Part shown: in pieces, positions 27,342 to 36,659 of the stretch
Numbering within the stretch: the stretch's first letter is position 1
Layout: every line of letters begins with the position of its first letter
Assembly: GCA_963761015.1 (NCBI GenBank)
Contig: CAVXFL010000020.1
Location: 558,001 to 622,000, forward strand
Direction of reading: 5' to 3'
Length of the DNA stretch: 64,000 bases
Source of the DNA: CAVXFL01 sp963761015
Lineage (GTDB): Bacteria > Pseudomonadota > Alphaproteobacteria > Acetobacterales > Acetobacteraceae
Translations under genes and position numbers: made by a program
The notes under the pieces: model-generated
The model's input: only the letters and a program-made list of their open reading frames with translations
Database searches by the model: none
What the model was told of the DNA's origin: nothing

Positions 27342-27523
27342 TCAGAAATCGATGCAGCGGCCGTTGCGTTCCCAGTCGCCGTAGCGCGTGGGCTCCGGTC
27401 CCTCGGGGCCGCCGATTTCCTCCGGCCGCGAGTTCCGGCCTTTCCGGCGGCTTCGTCGGTTCTGGAGCCGTCGGGGCGGGCTTGCGGGCCGCGAGTTCGG
27501 GCGAGAATGGCTTTCGGGATCAT
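27342..27523 (-). CDS. DUF1674 / SDHAF4-like protein, frameshifted
   Basis: The last 25 codons encode EIGGPEGPEPTRYGDWE and end in GRCIDF, the near-invariant C-terminus of DUF1674, the bacterial relative of succinate dehydrogenase assembly factor 4. No single frame carries the whole gene. Removing one C/G pair at about 27424-27427 and another at about 27516-27518 joins ATG 27523 through MIRKPFSPELAARKPAPTAP to the conserved end. This gives 59 residues, the normal length, with a Pro/Ala/Glu-rich N-terminus as in the family. The N-terminal reconstruction is less certain than the C-terminus. In eukaryotes SDHAF4 helps assemble flavinylated SdhA. Confidence 0.65.
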
Positions 27524-27621
27524 TTCCCGGATTTGGCGACGCGGAACCCGGCTGACAATCCGGCCGGCGGCATTCGCGCCGCTTCCGCGCGCGGGCGCGG
27601 GCGTGGTTAGCTCGCTTCGGC

Positions 27622-27993
27622 ATGGCAGTCGCAGCGAAGCCCGCCCGGGCGGACCACCGGCTCAGCATTCGCGTCGACCTCGCTGGGGGCGTCCGCATCG
27701 GACCCGGCAAGGTGGCGCTGCTGGAGCAGATCGGCCGCACCGGCTCCATTTCGGCCGCCGGACGGGCGTTGCGGATGTCCTACCGCCGCGCCTGGGACTT
27801 GATCGAGGAATTGAACCGGACGCTCGGGTGCCCCGTTGTGGCCACGACCGCCGGCGGATCGGGCGGCGGCGGCGCCAGCCTGACCCAGGCGGGCGAAGCA
27901 ATAGTGCAAGCGTACCGAGCCATTGAGGCGGATGCCGAGGCCGCCTGCCGGCGCCACATCGCCGCGCTCGCGCGGGTGTGCCATCGGCACTGA
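27622..27993 (+). CDS. ModE-like winged-helix regulator without Mop domain
   Basis: A 123-residue protein with the N-terminal DNA-binding domain of ModE: GVRIGPGKVALLEQIGRTGSISAAGRALRMSYRRAWDL covers the recognition helices, followed by GG-rich turn and LTQAGEAIV. The C-terminal molybdate-binding Mop repeats of ModE are missing. A separate single-Mop protein follows 58 bases downstream. It probably represses or activates molybdenum genes. The molybdopterin dehydrogenase operon lies about 10 kb away and would depend on molybdate supply; direct control is not shown. It is divergent from DUF1674. Confidence 0.85.
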   Translation: MAVAAKPARADHRLSIRVDLAGGVRIGPGKVALLEQIGRTGSISAAGRALRMSYRRAWDLIEELNRTLGCPVVATTAGGSGGGGASLTQAGEAIVQAYRAIEADAEAACRRHIAALARVCHRH

Positions 27994-28051
27994 GTTGTGT
28001 CCGCTCGCACCGGCCCGATCTCTCGGCGCGCATCCAACGGAGAGGCCCATC

Positions 28052-28246
28052 ATGAAGCTGTCCGCGCGCAATCAGATCCCCGGCACCATCACCGAGGTGA
28101 AACCCGGGGCCACCACGACGCATGTGAGGATCGATATCGGCTCGGGCGTTACCGTCACCGCCTCGATCACGAACGAGGCCGCCGCCGAACTCGGCCTGAA
28201 GGCGACGGCGGTGATCAAGGCGTCGGACGTGATGGTCGGGGTCTGA
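28052..28246 (+). CDS. Mop (molbindin) domain protein
   Basis: A 64-residue single Mop/TOBE domain: MKLSARNQIPGTITEVKPG begins the fold, then ASITNEAAAELGL and TAVIKASDVMVGV. Molbindins assemble into hexamers that store molybdate or tungstate in the cytoplasm. GGAGAGG at 28039-28045 is the ribosome site. It follows a ModE-like gene lacking these domains, so together they look like a split ModE system. Confidence 0.92.
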   Translation: MKLSARNQIPGTITEVKPGATTTHVRIDIGSGVTVTASITNEAAAELGLKATAVIKASDVMVGV

Positions 28247-28278
28247 CGGGCGCCGCCCTCGCCCCGCCTTCTCGCGGG

Positions 28279-29442
28279 TCACAGCGCGCCCCAAACCTCC
28301 CGCGCCACCTCGATGCAGAGGCGCAGCTTGGCCCACTGTTCGTCCTCGGTCAGCTGGTTGCCTTCCTCGGTCGAGGCGAAGCCGCATTGCGGGCTGATCG
28401 CCAGCCGATTGAGCGGCAGATACTTCGCCGCCTGATCGATGCGGCGCTTCAACTCGTCCTTGCTTTCCAGCGCGCCGGTCTTGCTGGTCACCAGCCCGAG
28501 CACCACCAATTTGTCCCGTCCCGCCCCATCGCGCGGGACGAAGCGGAGCGGCTCGAAACCGCCGGCGCGCTCGGTATCGAATTCCAGGAAGTATCCGTCC
28601 ACGTCGATCGCGTTGAACAGCACCTCGGCGACCGGCTCATACCCACCGGAGGCGATCCAGGTGGAGCGGAAATTGCCCCGGCAGAGGTGCATGGTGATCG
28701 CCATGTCGTCCGGCCGCCCGGCGATCGCGCGGTTGATGAGATCGGCGTAGATTCGCAACAGTCCCTCGACGTAATCGCCGCGCGCCTTCAGCCCGGCGAT
28801 CTGTTCGGGGTCGCAGAGATAGGCGATGTTCACTTCGTCGAGCTGCAGGTAGCGACATCCCGCCGCCGCGAAGGCTTGCACCGCGTCGCGATAGGCGGCG
28901 CCGAGATCGGCGAAGAATCCGTCCAGATCCGGATAGGTGTGCGCATCGATCGCGCGCCGTCCGCCGCGGAAATGCAACACGCTCGGCGAAGGGATCGTCT
29001 GCTTCGGCACCGCGCGGGTAACCGTGTCGGCCAGGAAGCGGAAATCGTCGATCATCACCGGCTCGCGCCAGCGCACCGGGCCGGTGATGCGCAGCGCGTG
29101 CGGCAAGGTCGCGCCCTTGAATTGCACCTTCTGCTCGGGCTCGTATAGTTCCACCCCGTCGAGTCCGGCGAGGAAATCGAAATGCCAATAGGCGCGTCGG
29201 AATTCGCCGTCCGTCGCGTCGCGCAAGCCAATTTCTTCCTGTCGCCGAACGGCTTCGCGGATGCAGCGGTCTTCCTCGGCCCGCAACGCTGCCGCGGAGA
29301 TCTCGCCGCGGGCACGCGCGCTCCGCGCGCTGTGCAATGACGCCGGGCGCAACAAGCTCCCGACATGGTCGGCGCGAAACGGCGGCCGGCCGCGCGACCC
29401 CGGGGCCGTTCTGTTAGCCGAAGACGCTGCCGCTGTCGCCAT
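28279..29442 (-). CDS. MetE-like cobalamin-independent methionine synthase family protein
   Basis: A 387-residue single-barrel protein related to the C-terminal half of MetE. Zinc ligands are visible: His and Cys in MHLCRGN, Glu in EFDTERAG and Cys in SPQCGF. The N-terminal segment FRADHVGSLLRP and LRDATDGEFRR are typical of the short "methionine synthase II" group, which lacks the MetE N-terminal domain. It may transfer a methyl or other group to a thiol; true methionine synthesis is not certain. ATG 29442 has a GAGGAGTG site; an in-frame start at 29496 is possible. Confidence 0.8.
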   Translation of the reverse strand: MATAAASSANRTAPGSRGRPPFRADHVGSLLRPASLHSARSARARGEISAAALRAEEDRCIREAVRRQEEIGLRDATDGEFRRAYWHFDFLAGLDGVELYEPEQKVQFKGATLPHALRITGPVRWREPVMIDDFRFLADTVTRAVPKQTIPSPSVLHFRGGRRAIDAHTYPDLDGFFADLGAAYRDAVQAFAAAGCRYLQLDEVNIAYLCDPEQIAGLKARGDYVEGLLRIYADLINRAIAGRPDDMAITMHLCRGNFRSTWIASGGYEPVAEVLFNAIDVDGYFLEFDTERAGGFEPLRFVPRDGAGRDKLVVLGLVTSKTGALESKDELKRRIDQAAKYLPLNRLAISPQCGFASTEEGNQLTEDEQWAKLRLCIEVAREVWGAL

Positions 29443-29521
29443 CCGCACTCCTCCGCTCACCTGTTGTTTACCAGACGCATAGACCCGACGGCGCAATCAG
29501 TGGCTAACCTACTTGTAATGG

Positions 29522-29549
29522 TTGGCGCGCGAAACCGCCGTGCTATATC
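29522..29549 (+). promoter_or_regulatory. Candidate sigma-70-type promoter for the act operon
   Basis: TTGGCG at 29522-29527 and TATATC at 29544-29549, separated by 16 bases and ending 50 bases before the ActA start codon. It lies in the divergent gap between the MetE-like gene and actA. This is a pattern match only; no transcription data support it. Confidence 0.35.
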
Positions 29550-29599
29550 GCGCGTCAACTGCGCCGGTCGCCAGAGCGACGCCGAGGAAACATGCCAAG

Positions 29600-30253
29600 A
29601 TGGCTGCGATTTTCCAGCCCGAAGCCAATGTCGGCGCCAAGCTCGTTCTGCTCGCTCTTGGCGCGGCCGTGGCCGGCGGGCTCGTCTGGTGGTTCACTTG
29701 GCAGCGCACTGACTGGGAACGCCGCACCGCGTTCATCCTGGAACAGCCGGTGCCGTTCAGTCATCAGCACCACGTCGCCGGGGTTGGGATCGATTGCCGC
29801 TTCTGCCACACCGATGTCGAGGTGTCGTCGAACGCCGGCATGCCGCCGACTTACACGTGCATGACCTGCCACTCGCAGATCTGGACCAATGCTGCGATGC
29901 TGGCGCCGGTACGGCAGAGTCTTGCCGACAACATCCCGATTGTGTGGAACCGCACGAACAATCTACCGAAATACGTCTTCTTCGATCACAGCATTCACAT
30001 CGCCAAGGGCGTCGGCTGTTCGGAGTGTCACGGTCATGTCGACCGGATGCCGCTCACCCTGAAGACCGAGCCGTTCACCATGGAGTTCTGCCTCGGCTGC
30101 CATCGCGATCCAGGGCCGCATCTGCGTCCGGCATCGGAAATCTACAACACCGAGTGGCACCGCACCAACTCGACGCCATCGCCCCAGGAGCTCATGAGGC
30201 TGTACCACGTTCCGGACCGTGACCTCACCGACTGTTCGATTTGCCACCGATGA
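29600..30253 (+). CDS. actA: Alternative complex III pentahaem cytochrome c (ActA)
   Basis: A 217-residue protein with one N-terminal membrane span (LVLLALGAAVAGGLVWWF) and five haem c sites: CRFCH, CMTCH, CSECH, CLGCH and CSICH. This is the ActA subunit of the quinol:electron-acceptor oxidoreductase called alternative complex III, with haems on the periplasmic side. It hands electrons from the complex to the monohaem subunit or the oxidase. It is the first gene of a tightly overlapping operon; its stop overlaps the ActB start (ATGA). Confidence 0.93.
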   Translation: MAAIFQPEANVGAKLVLLALGAAVAGGLVWWFTWQRTDWERRTAFILEQPVPFSHQHHVAGVGIDCRFCHTDVEVSSNAGMPPTYTCMTCHSQIWTNAAMLAPVRQSLADNIPIVWNRTNNLPKYVFFDHSIHIAKGVGCSECHGHVDRMPLTLKTEPFTMEFCLGCHRDPGPHLRPASEIYNTEWHRTNSTPSPQELMRLYHVPDRDLTDCSICHR

Positions 30254-33168
30254 AGCGGCATTGGCGCACGCTCGCGGAACTTGCCGACGATTCCGCCTTT
30301 CTGGCACGCGCGGCCGAGGAATTTCCGCACCTCGCGGAAGCCTTGGCCGCGCCAGTCAGTCGCCGGCGCGCCTTGCAACTGATGGCGGCGAGCATGGCGC
30401 TCGGCGGACTTTCCGGCTGCGGTTCACCGGGCACGCCGTTCGACAAGATGACAGTCGCGCCGGTGCAAGCGCCGGGCATCATCGCCGCGTTGCCCAACTA
30501 TTACGCGACCGCATCCGTGTTCGATGGCTACGGCGCCGGCGTGATCGTCAAGCACCTGATGGGACGGCCGATCAAGGTCGAGGGCAATCCGCTGCATCCG
30601 GCGAGCCTCGGCGCGACCGATGTCCACGGCCAGGCCATGCTGCTCGACTTTTACGATCCCGCGCGCGCGGTGCCGCTGTTTCATCAGGGCGAGCCGATCG
30701 ACCGGCAACAATTGGAATGGGCGCTGACGCATGAGCGCAGCCATCTCAAGAAAACCCGGGGCGCCGGTTTCCGCATTCTGACCGGCAGCTTCACCTCGCC
30801 GACGATGGCCGCGCAGATCGCAACACTGCTTCATCTGTACCCGGAGGCGACGTGGCATCCCTGGGATGCGATCCCGCGCGACGCGGTGCGCAAGGGCGCC
30901 GTGCTGGCGTACGGGCGCGAGGTGGAAATCGTGCCGCATCCGGCGGAGGCGGACGTGATCCTCGCGCTGGAAAGCGATCTGCTCCATTCGGCGCCGGGTC
31001 ATGTGCGGCTGGCGCGCGAATTCGTTTCGCGGCGCAACCCGACGCAAACCCGGTCCATGAACCGGGTGTACTCGGTCGAGGCCACGCCGGGATTGATGGG
31101 CGCGGTCGCGGACAACCATCTGGTGGCCGGCCCGGCGGAGATGCACCGCATCGTCCTCGGGCTCGCTGCCGGCATTATGAACAATCAGCCGCCATCCGGC
31201 GCGCCGGACTGGCTGCCCGCCGTGATCGCGGATCTGAAACAGGCAGGTGGGCGCGCCTTGATCCTCGCCGGGCCCGATCTGCCGGCCGAGGCGCATGCGC
31301 TGGTTCATGCGATGAACGAAACCCTCGGACGGCGCGGCACGACGTTCGACGTCATCGAACCGGTGCTGCTGGGGTCGCGCGACGCGATGGGCTCCTTGCG
31401 CGAACTCACGGAAGCGATGCACGCCGGACGGGTCGACAACCTGCTCATCGTCGGGGTGAACCCGGTTTTCACCGCGCCGCCGACGCTCGGATTCCGCGAA
31501 GGGCTGAGCCGCGTGCGGTTCACGCTCACCACCACGCAGCAACCCGACGAAACCTCGGCGGCGAGCGCGTGGTTCGTGCCGGAGGCGCACAGTTTCGAGA
31601 CCTGGACCGATGCGCGCGCCTATGACGGCACCGCGACCATAATGCAGCCGCAGGCGCTGCCGCTGTGGAACGCGATCAGCGCGCACGAAACCCTCGATCT
31701 GTTCGCGACGCCCTTCACGCGCTCGCCACTCGCGCTGGTGCGCGCGACCTGGAAACAGCAATTGCCGGACGAACCGCATTGGCGTCAGGCCATGGCCGAC
31801 GGCGTCGTTCCTGGGAGCGCCGCCGCCAAGGCCGACGTCAAGTTGCTGTCGAACGCCGCGAACGTGCGGCCGCCCGCGCCGCCGCCGTACAAGCTGCACG
31901 TGCTGTTCCGCCCCGATCCGAACCTCTGGGACGGCCGCTACGCCAACAATCCATGGCTGCAGGAACTGCCGCGGCCGCTGAGCAAGCTGACCTGGGACAA
32001 CCCGTTGCTGATTTCGCCCGAACTGGCGCGAGGTCTGAACTTCGCCGGCAGCAAAGCAACGCACAGTTTCGCCGAGCAGCATCACAACGTGATGCAGCTG
32101 ACCGTCGGCGCGGCGCGCGTGACCGCGGCGGCCTGGATCATGCCCGGCCAAGCGCCGGATTGCATCGTCGCGTTGCTCGGCTACGGCCGCCGCATCGTGG
32201 GCGAGGTCGGCGGCGCGACCGGGTTCGACTACTACCCGCTGCGCGGGCAGGTAGGCGAGCCGGTCGTGAAAACCCTCGACGAGCACTATCCGCTCGCCAC
32301 CACCGATCATCACAATCCGCTCGACCGCCCGGCCGAGGACATCGTGCTGCACGGCACCCTGTCCAAATATCACGAATACCCGTTCTTCTTGCATCAGGGC
32401 GAGGGGACGAAGACGCTTTACAGCAACCACCGGCCGACCCCCACGGAGCTCGCGTGGGGCATGAGCGTCGACCTAAACCGCTGCGTCGGCTGCAACGCGT
32501 GCGTGCTCGCCTGCGTCGCCGAGAACAACGTGCCGATGGTTGGCAAGAACGAGGTGCTCGTGGCGCGGGAGATGTTTTGGCTTCGCATCGACCGCTACTA
32601 CGCCGGGACGGCGGAGAATCCCGACACCTATTTCCAGCCGATGCTCTGCCAGCACTGCGAGGAGGCGCCTTGCGAGGTGGTCTGCCCGGTCGAAGCCACC
32701 TTGCACAACGACGAGGGCGTGAACCTGATGATCTACAACCGCTGCATCGGCACGCGGTTCTGCTCGAACAATTGCCCCTACAAGGTGCGGCGCTTCAATT
32801 TCCGGCCGTTCGCCAAGTACGAGCCGCGCATGGACGTCTCGCGCAACCCGGATCTCACCGTGCGGGCCCGCGGCGTCATGGAAAAATGCACGTTCTGCAT
32901 TCAGCGGATCGCCGCCGCGCGCATCGACGCCGACAAGGAGAACCGGCCGATCCGCGATGGCGAGGTCGTGGTCGCCTGCCAGGCGGCCTGCCCGACCCAG
33001 GCGTTCGTGTTCGGCAATATGAACGACCCCGAGGCCGCGGTCTCCAAACGCAAGCAAAGTCCGCTGAACTACGTCCTGCTGCCGGAAACCTCCTCGCATC
33101 CGCGGCTCACTTACGAGGCGCTGATCAGCAATCCCAACCCCGCGGTGCCAGGCGCGGAATCGGCATGA
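30250..33168 (+). CDS. actB: Alternative complex III iron-sulfur subunit (ActB)
   Basis: A 972-residue fusion. A Tat-like leader (SRRRALQLMAASMALGG) with a lipobox-like LSGCG is followed by a molybdopterin-oxidoreductase-like domain, which in ActB carries no cofactor, and a C-terminal ferredoxin domain with four Cys clusters: CVGCNACVLAC, CQHCEEAPCEVVC, CIGTRFCSNNC and CTFCIQRI/CQAAC. Such ActB proteins hold three 4Fe-4S clusters and one 3Fe-4S cluster. It couples quinol oxidation at ActC to the haems. Length and order match the family. Confidence 0.93.
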   Translation: MKRHWRTLAELADDSAFLARAAEEFPHLAEALAAPVSRRRALQLMAASMALGGLSGCGSPGTPFDKMTVAPVQAPGIIAALPNYYATASVFDGYGAGVIVKHLMGRPIKVEGNPLHPASLGATDVHGQAMLLDFYDPARAVPLFHQGEPIDRQQLEWALTHERSHLKKTRGAGFRILTGSFTSPTMAAQIATLLHLYPEATWHPWDAIPRDAVRKGAVLAYGREVEIVPHPAEADVILALESDLLHSAPGHVRLAREFVSRRNPTQTRSMNRVYSVEATPGLMGAVADNHLVAGPAEMHRIVLGLAAGIMNNQPPSGAPDWLPAVIADLKQAGGRALILAGPDLPAEAHALVHAMNETLGRRGTTFDVIEPVLLGSRDAMGSLRELTEAMHAGRVDNLLIVGVNPVFTAPPTLGFREGLSRVRFTLTTTQQPDETSAASAWFVPEAHSFETWTDARAYDGTATIMQPQALPLWNAISAHETLDLFATPFTRSPLALVRATWKQQLPDEPHWRQAMADGVVPGSAAAKADVKLLSNAANVRPPAPPPYKLHVLFRPDPNLWDGRYANNPWLQELPRPLSKLTWDNPLLISPELARGLNFAGSKATHSFAEQHHNVMQLTVGAARVTAAAWIMPGQAPDCIVALLGYGRRIVGEVGGATGFDYYPLRGQVGEPVVKTLDEHYPLATTDHHNPLDRPAEDIVLHGTLSKYHEYPFFLHQGEGTKTLYSNHRPTPTELAWGMSVDLNRCVGCNACVLACVAENNVPMVGKNEVLVAREMFWLRIDRYYAGTAENPDTYFQPMLCQHCEEAPCEVVCPVEATLHNDEGVNLMIYNRCIGTRFCSNNCPYKVRRFNFRPFAKYEPRMDVSRNPDLTVRARGVMEKCTFCIQRIAAARIDADKENRPIRDGEVVVACQAACPTQAFVFGNMNDPEAAVSKRKQSPLNYVLLPETSSHPRLTYEALISNPNPAVPGAESA

Positions 33169-34595
33169 GCGGCGCCGGCACTGAACCCTACGGCAAGGCG
33201 GCCCCGGTGCTGCACCGGGCGCATCTGCTCGACCAGGAAACCGGCGGCATTCAACTGCCGCTGCAGCCCGTGGTGCTGCCTGGCCACACCGTCGAAGGGA
33301 TGATCGACAAGGTGTGCGCGCTAGTGCTGCGCGAGCGCGCGTTCATGTGGTGGTATCTGCTGCTGCTGCCCTCGGCGGCGCTGTTGCTGATGGGGCTCTG
33401 CTCGGCATTCTGGCTGCTCTACAAGGGGCCGGGCGTATGGGGCGTGAACTGGCCGGTGATGTGGGGCTTCGCGCTGGTCAGCTACGTCTGGTGGATCGGT
33501 ATTTCCAACGGCGGGACGTTCATCACGGCAGTGTTCTACCTCGCGCGCGCGGATTGGCGCCCAGGGGTAAGCCGGCTGGCCGACCTCATGATGCTGTTCA
33601 CCGCGGTTCCCGCCGGGCTTTATCCCATCCTGCACCTCGGCCGGCCCTGGTTCTTCTACTGGCTGTTTCCCTATCCGGGCACCTTGGGCGTGTGGCCTCA
33701 GTGGCGAAGTCCGCTGTTCTGGGATTTCTGCTCGCTGTTTACCTACGCGGTGAGTGCGGCGATTTATGTCTATCTGGGCCTGCTCCCCGATTTGGCCACG
33801 GTGCGGGACCGCGCGCGCCGGCGCTTCTCGCAGGTTTTCTACGGCGTGCTCGCGTTCGGGTTTCGCGGATCGCGCGCCCAATGGCGCCACTATCGGGCCG
33901 TCTACGGCGTGATGGCGGCCATCATGGCGACCCTGGTCGTCGCGGTGCACAGCTTCGTCGCCAGCGACTTCGCCGGCGGGCTGGCGACCGGATGGCACTC
34001 GACGGGGTTTCCGCCGTATTTCGTAGTCGGCGCGATCATTTCCGGAATCGCCGCCCTGTTGTTCCTGATGATCCCGCTGCGCCGGCTGTTCCGGTTGCAG
34101 GCATTCATCACCGCGCGGCATATCGACGTGCTGGGGCGGCTGATGATCGCCGCGTCCTGGGGACTCGCCTACATGTACCTCATGGAGGCCTTCAATTCAT
34201 ATTATTCCCCGGACCGTTTCGAGCACCTGTACGCGGCGCACAAGATGTTCGGCCACTATGAGGGGATCTTCTGGAGCAAGCTCGTCCTGCTGATTTTCCT
34301 TCCGCAGCTATTGTGGCCGCGCGGCGTGCGGCTCAATCAGATCGCGATATTCGTGATCGCGTTCGGCGTGATCGTGGGCATGTGGCTGGACAGCTTCGAC
34401 GTCGTCATCGTCAGCCTCTCGTACCCCCACATGCCGTCGGCCTGGGGCTACTTCTTCGGCACCGTCTGGGACTGGACGTTGCTGTTCGGCATGGTCGGCC
34501 TGTTCTTCACCGCGTTCCTGATCGCGATCCGGCTGCTGCCGGTCGTCTCCATGCACGATCTCGCGCAGGTCATGACGCGGAAGCAGCCGTCATGA
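33165..34595 (+). CDS. actC: Alternative complex III membrane subunit (ActC, NrfD-like)
   Basis: A 476-residue NrfD/PsrC-family membrane protein with about ten hydrophobic segments. Family landmarks include WGFALVSYVWWIGISNGGTF, LMMLFTAVPAGLYPILHLGRPWF and AYMYLMEAFNSYYS. It holds the quinol-binding site of the complex in the inner membrane. The ATG overlaps the actB stop and its own stop overlaps the actD start (ATGA), so translation is coupled along the operon. Confidence 0.93.
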   Translation: MSGAGTEPYGKAAPVLHRAHLLDQETGGIQLPLQPVVLPGHTVEGMIDKVCALVLRERAFMWWYLLLLPSAALLLMGLCSAFWLLYKGPGVWGVNWPVMWGFALVSYVWWIGISNGGTFITAVFYLARADWRPGVSRLADLMMLFTAVPAGLYPILHLGRPWFFYWLFPYPGTLGVWPQWRSPLFWDFCSLFTYAVSAAIYVYLGLLPDLATVRDRARRRFSQVFYGVLAFGFRGSRAQWRHYRAVYGVMAAIMATLVVAVHSFVASDFAGGLATGWHSTGFPPYFVVGAIISGIAALLFLMIPLRRLFRLQAFITARHIDVLGRLMIAASWGLAYMYLMEAFNSYYSPDRFEHLYAAHKMFGHYEGIFWSKLVLLIFLPQLLWPRGVRLNQIAIFVIAFGVIVGMWLDSFDVVIVSLSYPHMPSAWGYFFGTVWDWTLLFGMVGLFFTAFLIAIRLLPVVSMHDLAQVMTRKQPS

Positions 34596-35095
34596 AGGGC
34601 GTGGTGGCGGGCTTCGGGACCGAGCAGGCGATGGAAAGGGCCTTCGGGAGGCTGCGGTCCGCCGGTCTGGACGTCGAAACCTATTCACCGCGCCCGCCGG
34701 AAACGGTGCCGGCGCGCAGCGGCATCAGCTGGATCATGCTGGCATCCGGCACCGTGCTGGGCGCCAGCGGCTTCTTCACGCTGCAATCTTATGCCTTCGT
34801 GTTCAATTATCGGATGAACATCGGTGGGCGGCCGCTCCCTTCCTGGCCGGATTACATCCCACTGACCTTTTTCGGGGCGGTGCTGATGGCGATGATCGCC
34901 GGCTTCGCCGCCTTCCTCATCGCCTGCCGGCTGCCGCATCTTTACGACGAGGTGGACGAGGTCGGGGGATTTCGCGAGGCTTCGCGCGACACCTGGTTCG
35001 TCGCGGTGCGGACCGAGGATCAGGAAAAGATCCATCTCGCCCACGAGTTGATGAGACCGCTCGGCCCTGTCGTGCTCGAGGTGACGGTCCCGTGA
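34592..35095 (+). CDS. actD: Alternative complex III subunit ActD (DUF3341)
   Basis: A 167-residue DUF3341 protein with two central membrane spans (ISWIMLASGTVLGASGFF and FGAVLMAMIAGFAAFLIAC) joined by a short loop with a W-P-D-Y-I-P motif, followed by a soluble C-terminal part. ActD is an accessory membrane subunit of alternative complex III. Its stop overlaps the GTG start of actE. Confidence 0.9.
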   Translation: MKGVVAGFGTEQAMERAFGRLRSAGLDVETYSPRPPETVPARSGISWIMLASGTVLGASGFFTLQSYAFVFNYRMNIGGRPLPSWPDYIPLTFFGAVLMAMIAGFAAFLIACRLPHLYDEVDEVGGFREASRDTWFVAVRTEDQEKIHLAHELMRPLGPVVLEVTVP

Positions 35096-35610
35096 AGCGT
35101 GCGCTTTTCGCCGGTCTCGCGATCCTGCTGCTCGACGCCTGCCGGCACGATATGCGCTGGCAGGAAAAGCAGGACGCTTACGCCACCGCCGCCACCGCGC
35201 CGCAGCGAATACCTGCCGAGACGGTGCAATTCGGCGAGCGTCCGGTGTCGGCGCCCCCCGTCACCCTATCGCTGCTCGAGCGTGGACAGGAGCGTTACCG
35301 CATCTTCTGCGCGCCCTGCCATTCCGAACTGGGCGACGGTCATGGCATGGCGGTGCTGCGCGGCTTTCCCTCGCCGCCGAACTACACCCTACCCCGGCTG
35401 CGCAAAGCGCCGCCGGAGGCTTTCTACAACGTCATCACCAACGGCTTCGGCGTGATGTATTCGTTCGCCCGCCGCGTGCCGCCGGACGACCGCTGGGCCA
35501 TCGCGGCCTATATCCGCGCGCTGCAAGTCAGCCAGGACAGCAAGTTCGCCGACCTGACCGATGCGGAGAAGGCGGCTCTGCGGGCGGTTTCGCCGGAATC
35601 CGGCAAATGA
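35092..35610 (+). CDS. actE: Alternative complex III monohaem cytochrome c (ActE)
   Basis: A 172-residue lipoprotein-like protein. A short hydrophobic leader ends in LLLDAC, a probable lipobox. The single haem site is CAPCH in RIFCAPCHSELGDGHG, and a distal Met is likely in GVMYSF. It is the mobile-like monohaem subunit that can pass electrons from ActA to cytochrome oxidase. GTG 35092 overlaps the actD stop. Confidence 0.9.
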   Translation: MKRALFAGLAILLLDACRHDMRWQEKQDAYATAATAPQRIPAETVQFGERPVSAPPVTLSLLERGQERYRIFCAPCHSELGDGHGMAVLRGFPSPPNYTLPRLRKAPPEAFYNVITNGFGVMYSFARRVPPDDRWAIAAYIRALQVSQDSKFADLTDAEKAALRAVSPESGK

Positions 35611-36659
35611 AGCGCGCCGAAACGATCGCCTGGCTGCTCGGTCTGCTCGGCATCGCCGGTTCGGGGTTCAGCTGGTGGCTCGCGCCGGCGCGCTTTCATT
35701 ACGCCTGGCTCGCGGCGCTGTTCCTGTTCGTGGCTTGGCCGCTCGGCAGCATGGCGCTGTTGTTCGCGCATGCGCTCACCGGCGGACGGTGGGGGTTCAC
35801 GATCCGTCCGGCATTGATCGCGGGTGTCTGCACCATGCCGCTGGTGTTGCTCGCCGTCGGTCCGTACGTGGTGTTCGTCGGGGATATCTACCCGTGGCTG
35901 CACCCGAAATTCGCCGCGCTGCTGCACAACAGCTGGTATCTGAACGGCCGGTTCTTCGCCTGGCGGGGCGGTTGCTACGTGATCTTCTGGCTGGCACTCG
36001 CCGCGCTTACCCTGTTCGCGACGCGGCCCGGCAGGTCGCCGGCTTGGCTCGTTCGGCTGGCGCCCCCGGGGCTCGCGGTGCTGCTGCTCACCGTGACCTT
36101 CGCCTCGATCGACAGCACGCTCGCGCTCGATCCGCATTTCGATTCCAGCGTCTACGGCATGCTGATCGCGGCGGATTTCGTGCTGTTCGCGCTGGCCATC
36201 GCCGTGCTGGCGAGCACGCCGTTCACCCCCGATCGCGAAATACTCGCCGATGTCGCCAAGCTGCTGCTCGCGTTGATCATGATCTGGACCTGGCTCGCCT
36301 ACATGCAGCTGCTGATCGTCTACTCGTCCGACCTGCAGCACGACGCGCCTTGGTACGTGGCGCGCACCGCGCATGGCTGGGGCATCGCCGCGACGGCGAT
36401 CGCCATCTGCCATTTCGGGGTGCCATTCTTCCTGCTGCTGTCGCCGCGCGTTCAGCGTTCGCGCGCGGGCATCATGCTGGTCTCGGGGCTGCTGATCGCC
36501 ATCGACATCGTTTATAGTTGGTGGCTGGTGCTGCCTTCCGTCCCGCTCGGGATCGGCGCGGTCGATCTGGCGCCGATGCTGGCAATCGGCGGAGTAGCCG
36601 CGGGCATCGCGTTGCGCGCGGGCCGCTCCGCTCTCGTGCCGGTCGCGCAATATGGCTGA
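35607..36659 (+). CDS. actF: Alternative complex III membrane subunit (ActF)
   Basis: A 350-residue integral membrane protein with about ten hydrophobic segments, distantly similar to ActC as usual for ActF. Landmarks include NSWYLNGRFFAWRGGCYV and WTWLAYMQLLIVYSSDL. It forms part of the membrane arm and may bind a second quinone. ATG 35607 overlaps the actE stop; the next gene starts eight bases before its stop. Confidence 0.9.
   Translation: MKRAETIAWLLGLLGIAGSGFSWWLAPARFHYAWLAALFLFVAWPLGSMALLFAHALTGGRWGFTIRPALIAGVCTMPLVLLAVGPYVVFVGDIYPWLHPKFAALLHNSWYLNGRFFAWRGGCYVIFWLALAALTLFATRPGRSPAWLVRLAPPGLAVLLLTVTFASIDSTLALDPHFDSSVYGMLIAADFVLFALAIAVLASTPFTPDREILADVAKLLLALIMIWTWLAYMQLLIVYSSDLQHDAPWYVARTAHGWGIAATAIAICHFGVPFFLLLSPRVQRSRAGIMLVSGLLIAIDIVYSWWLVLPSVPLGIGAVDLAPMLAIGGVAAGIALRAGRSALVPVAQYG

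Noticed and set aside
30424..32430. 668-codon minus-strand open frame opposite actB
   Set aside because: Arg/His-rich antisense shadow in GC-rich DNA; the plus strand encodes an intact, motif-complete ActB.
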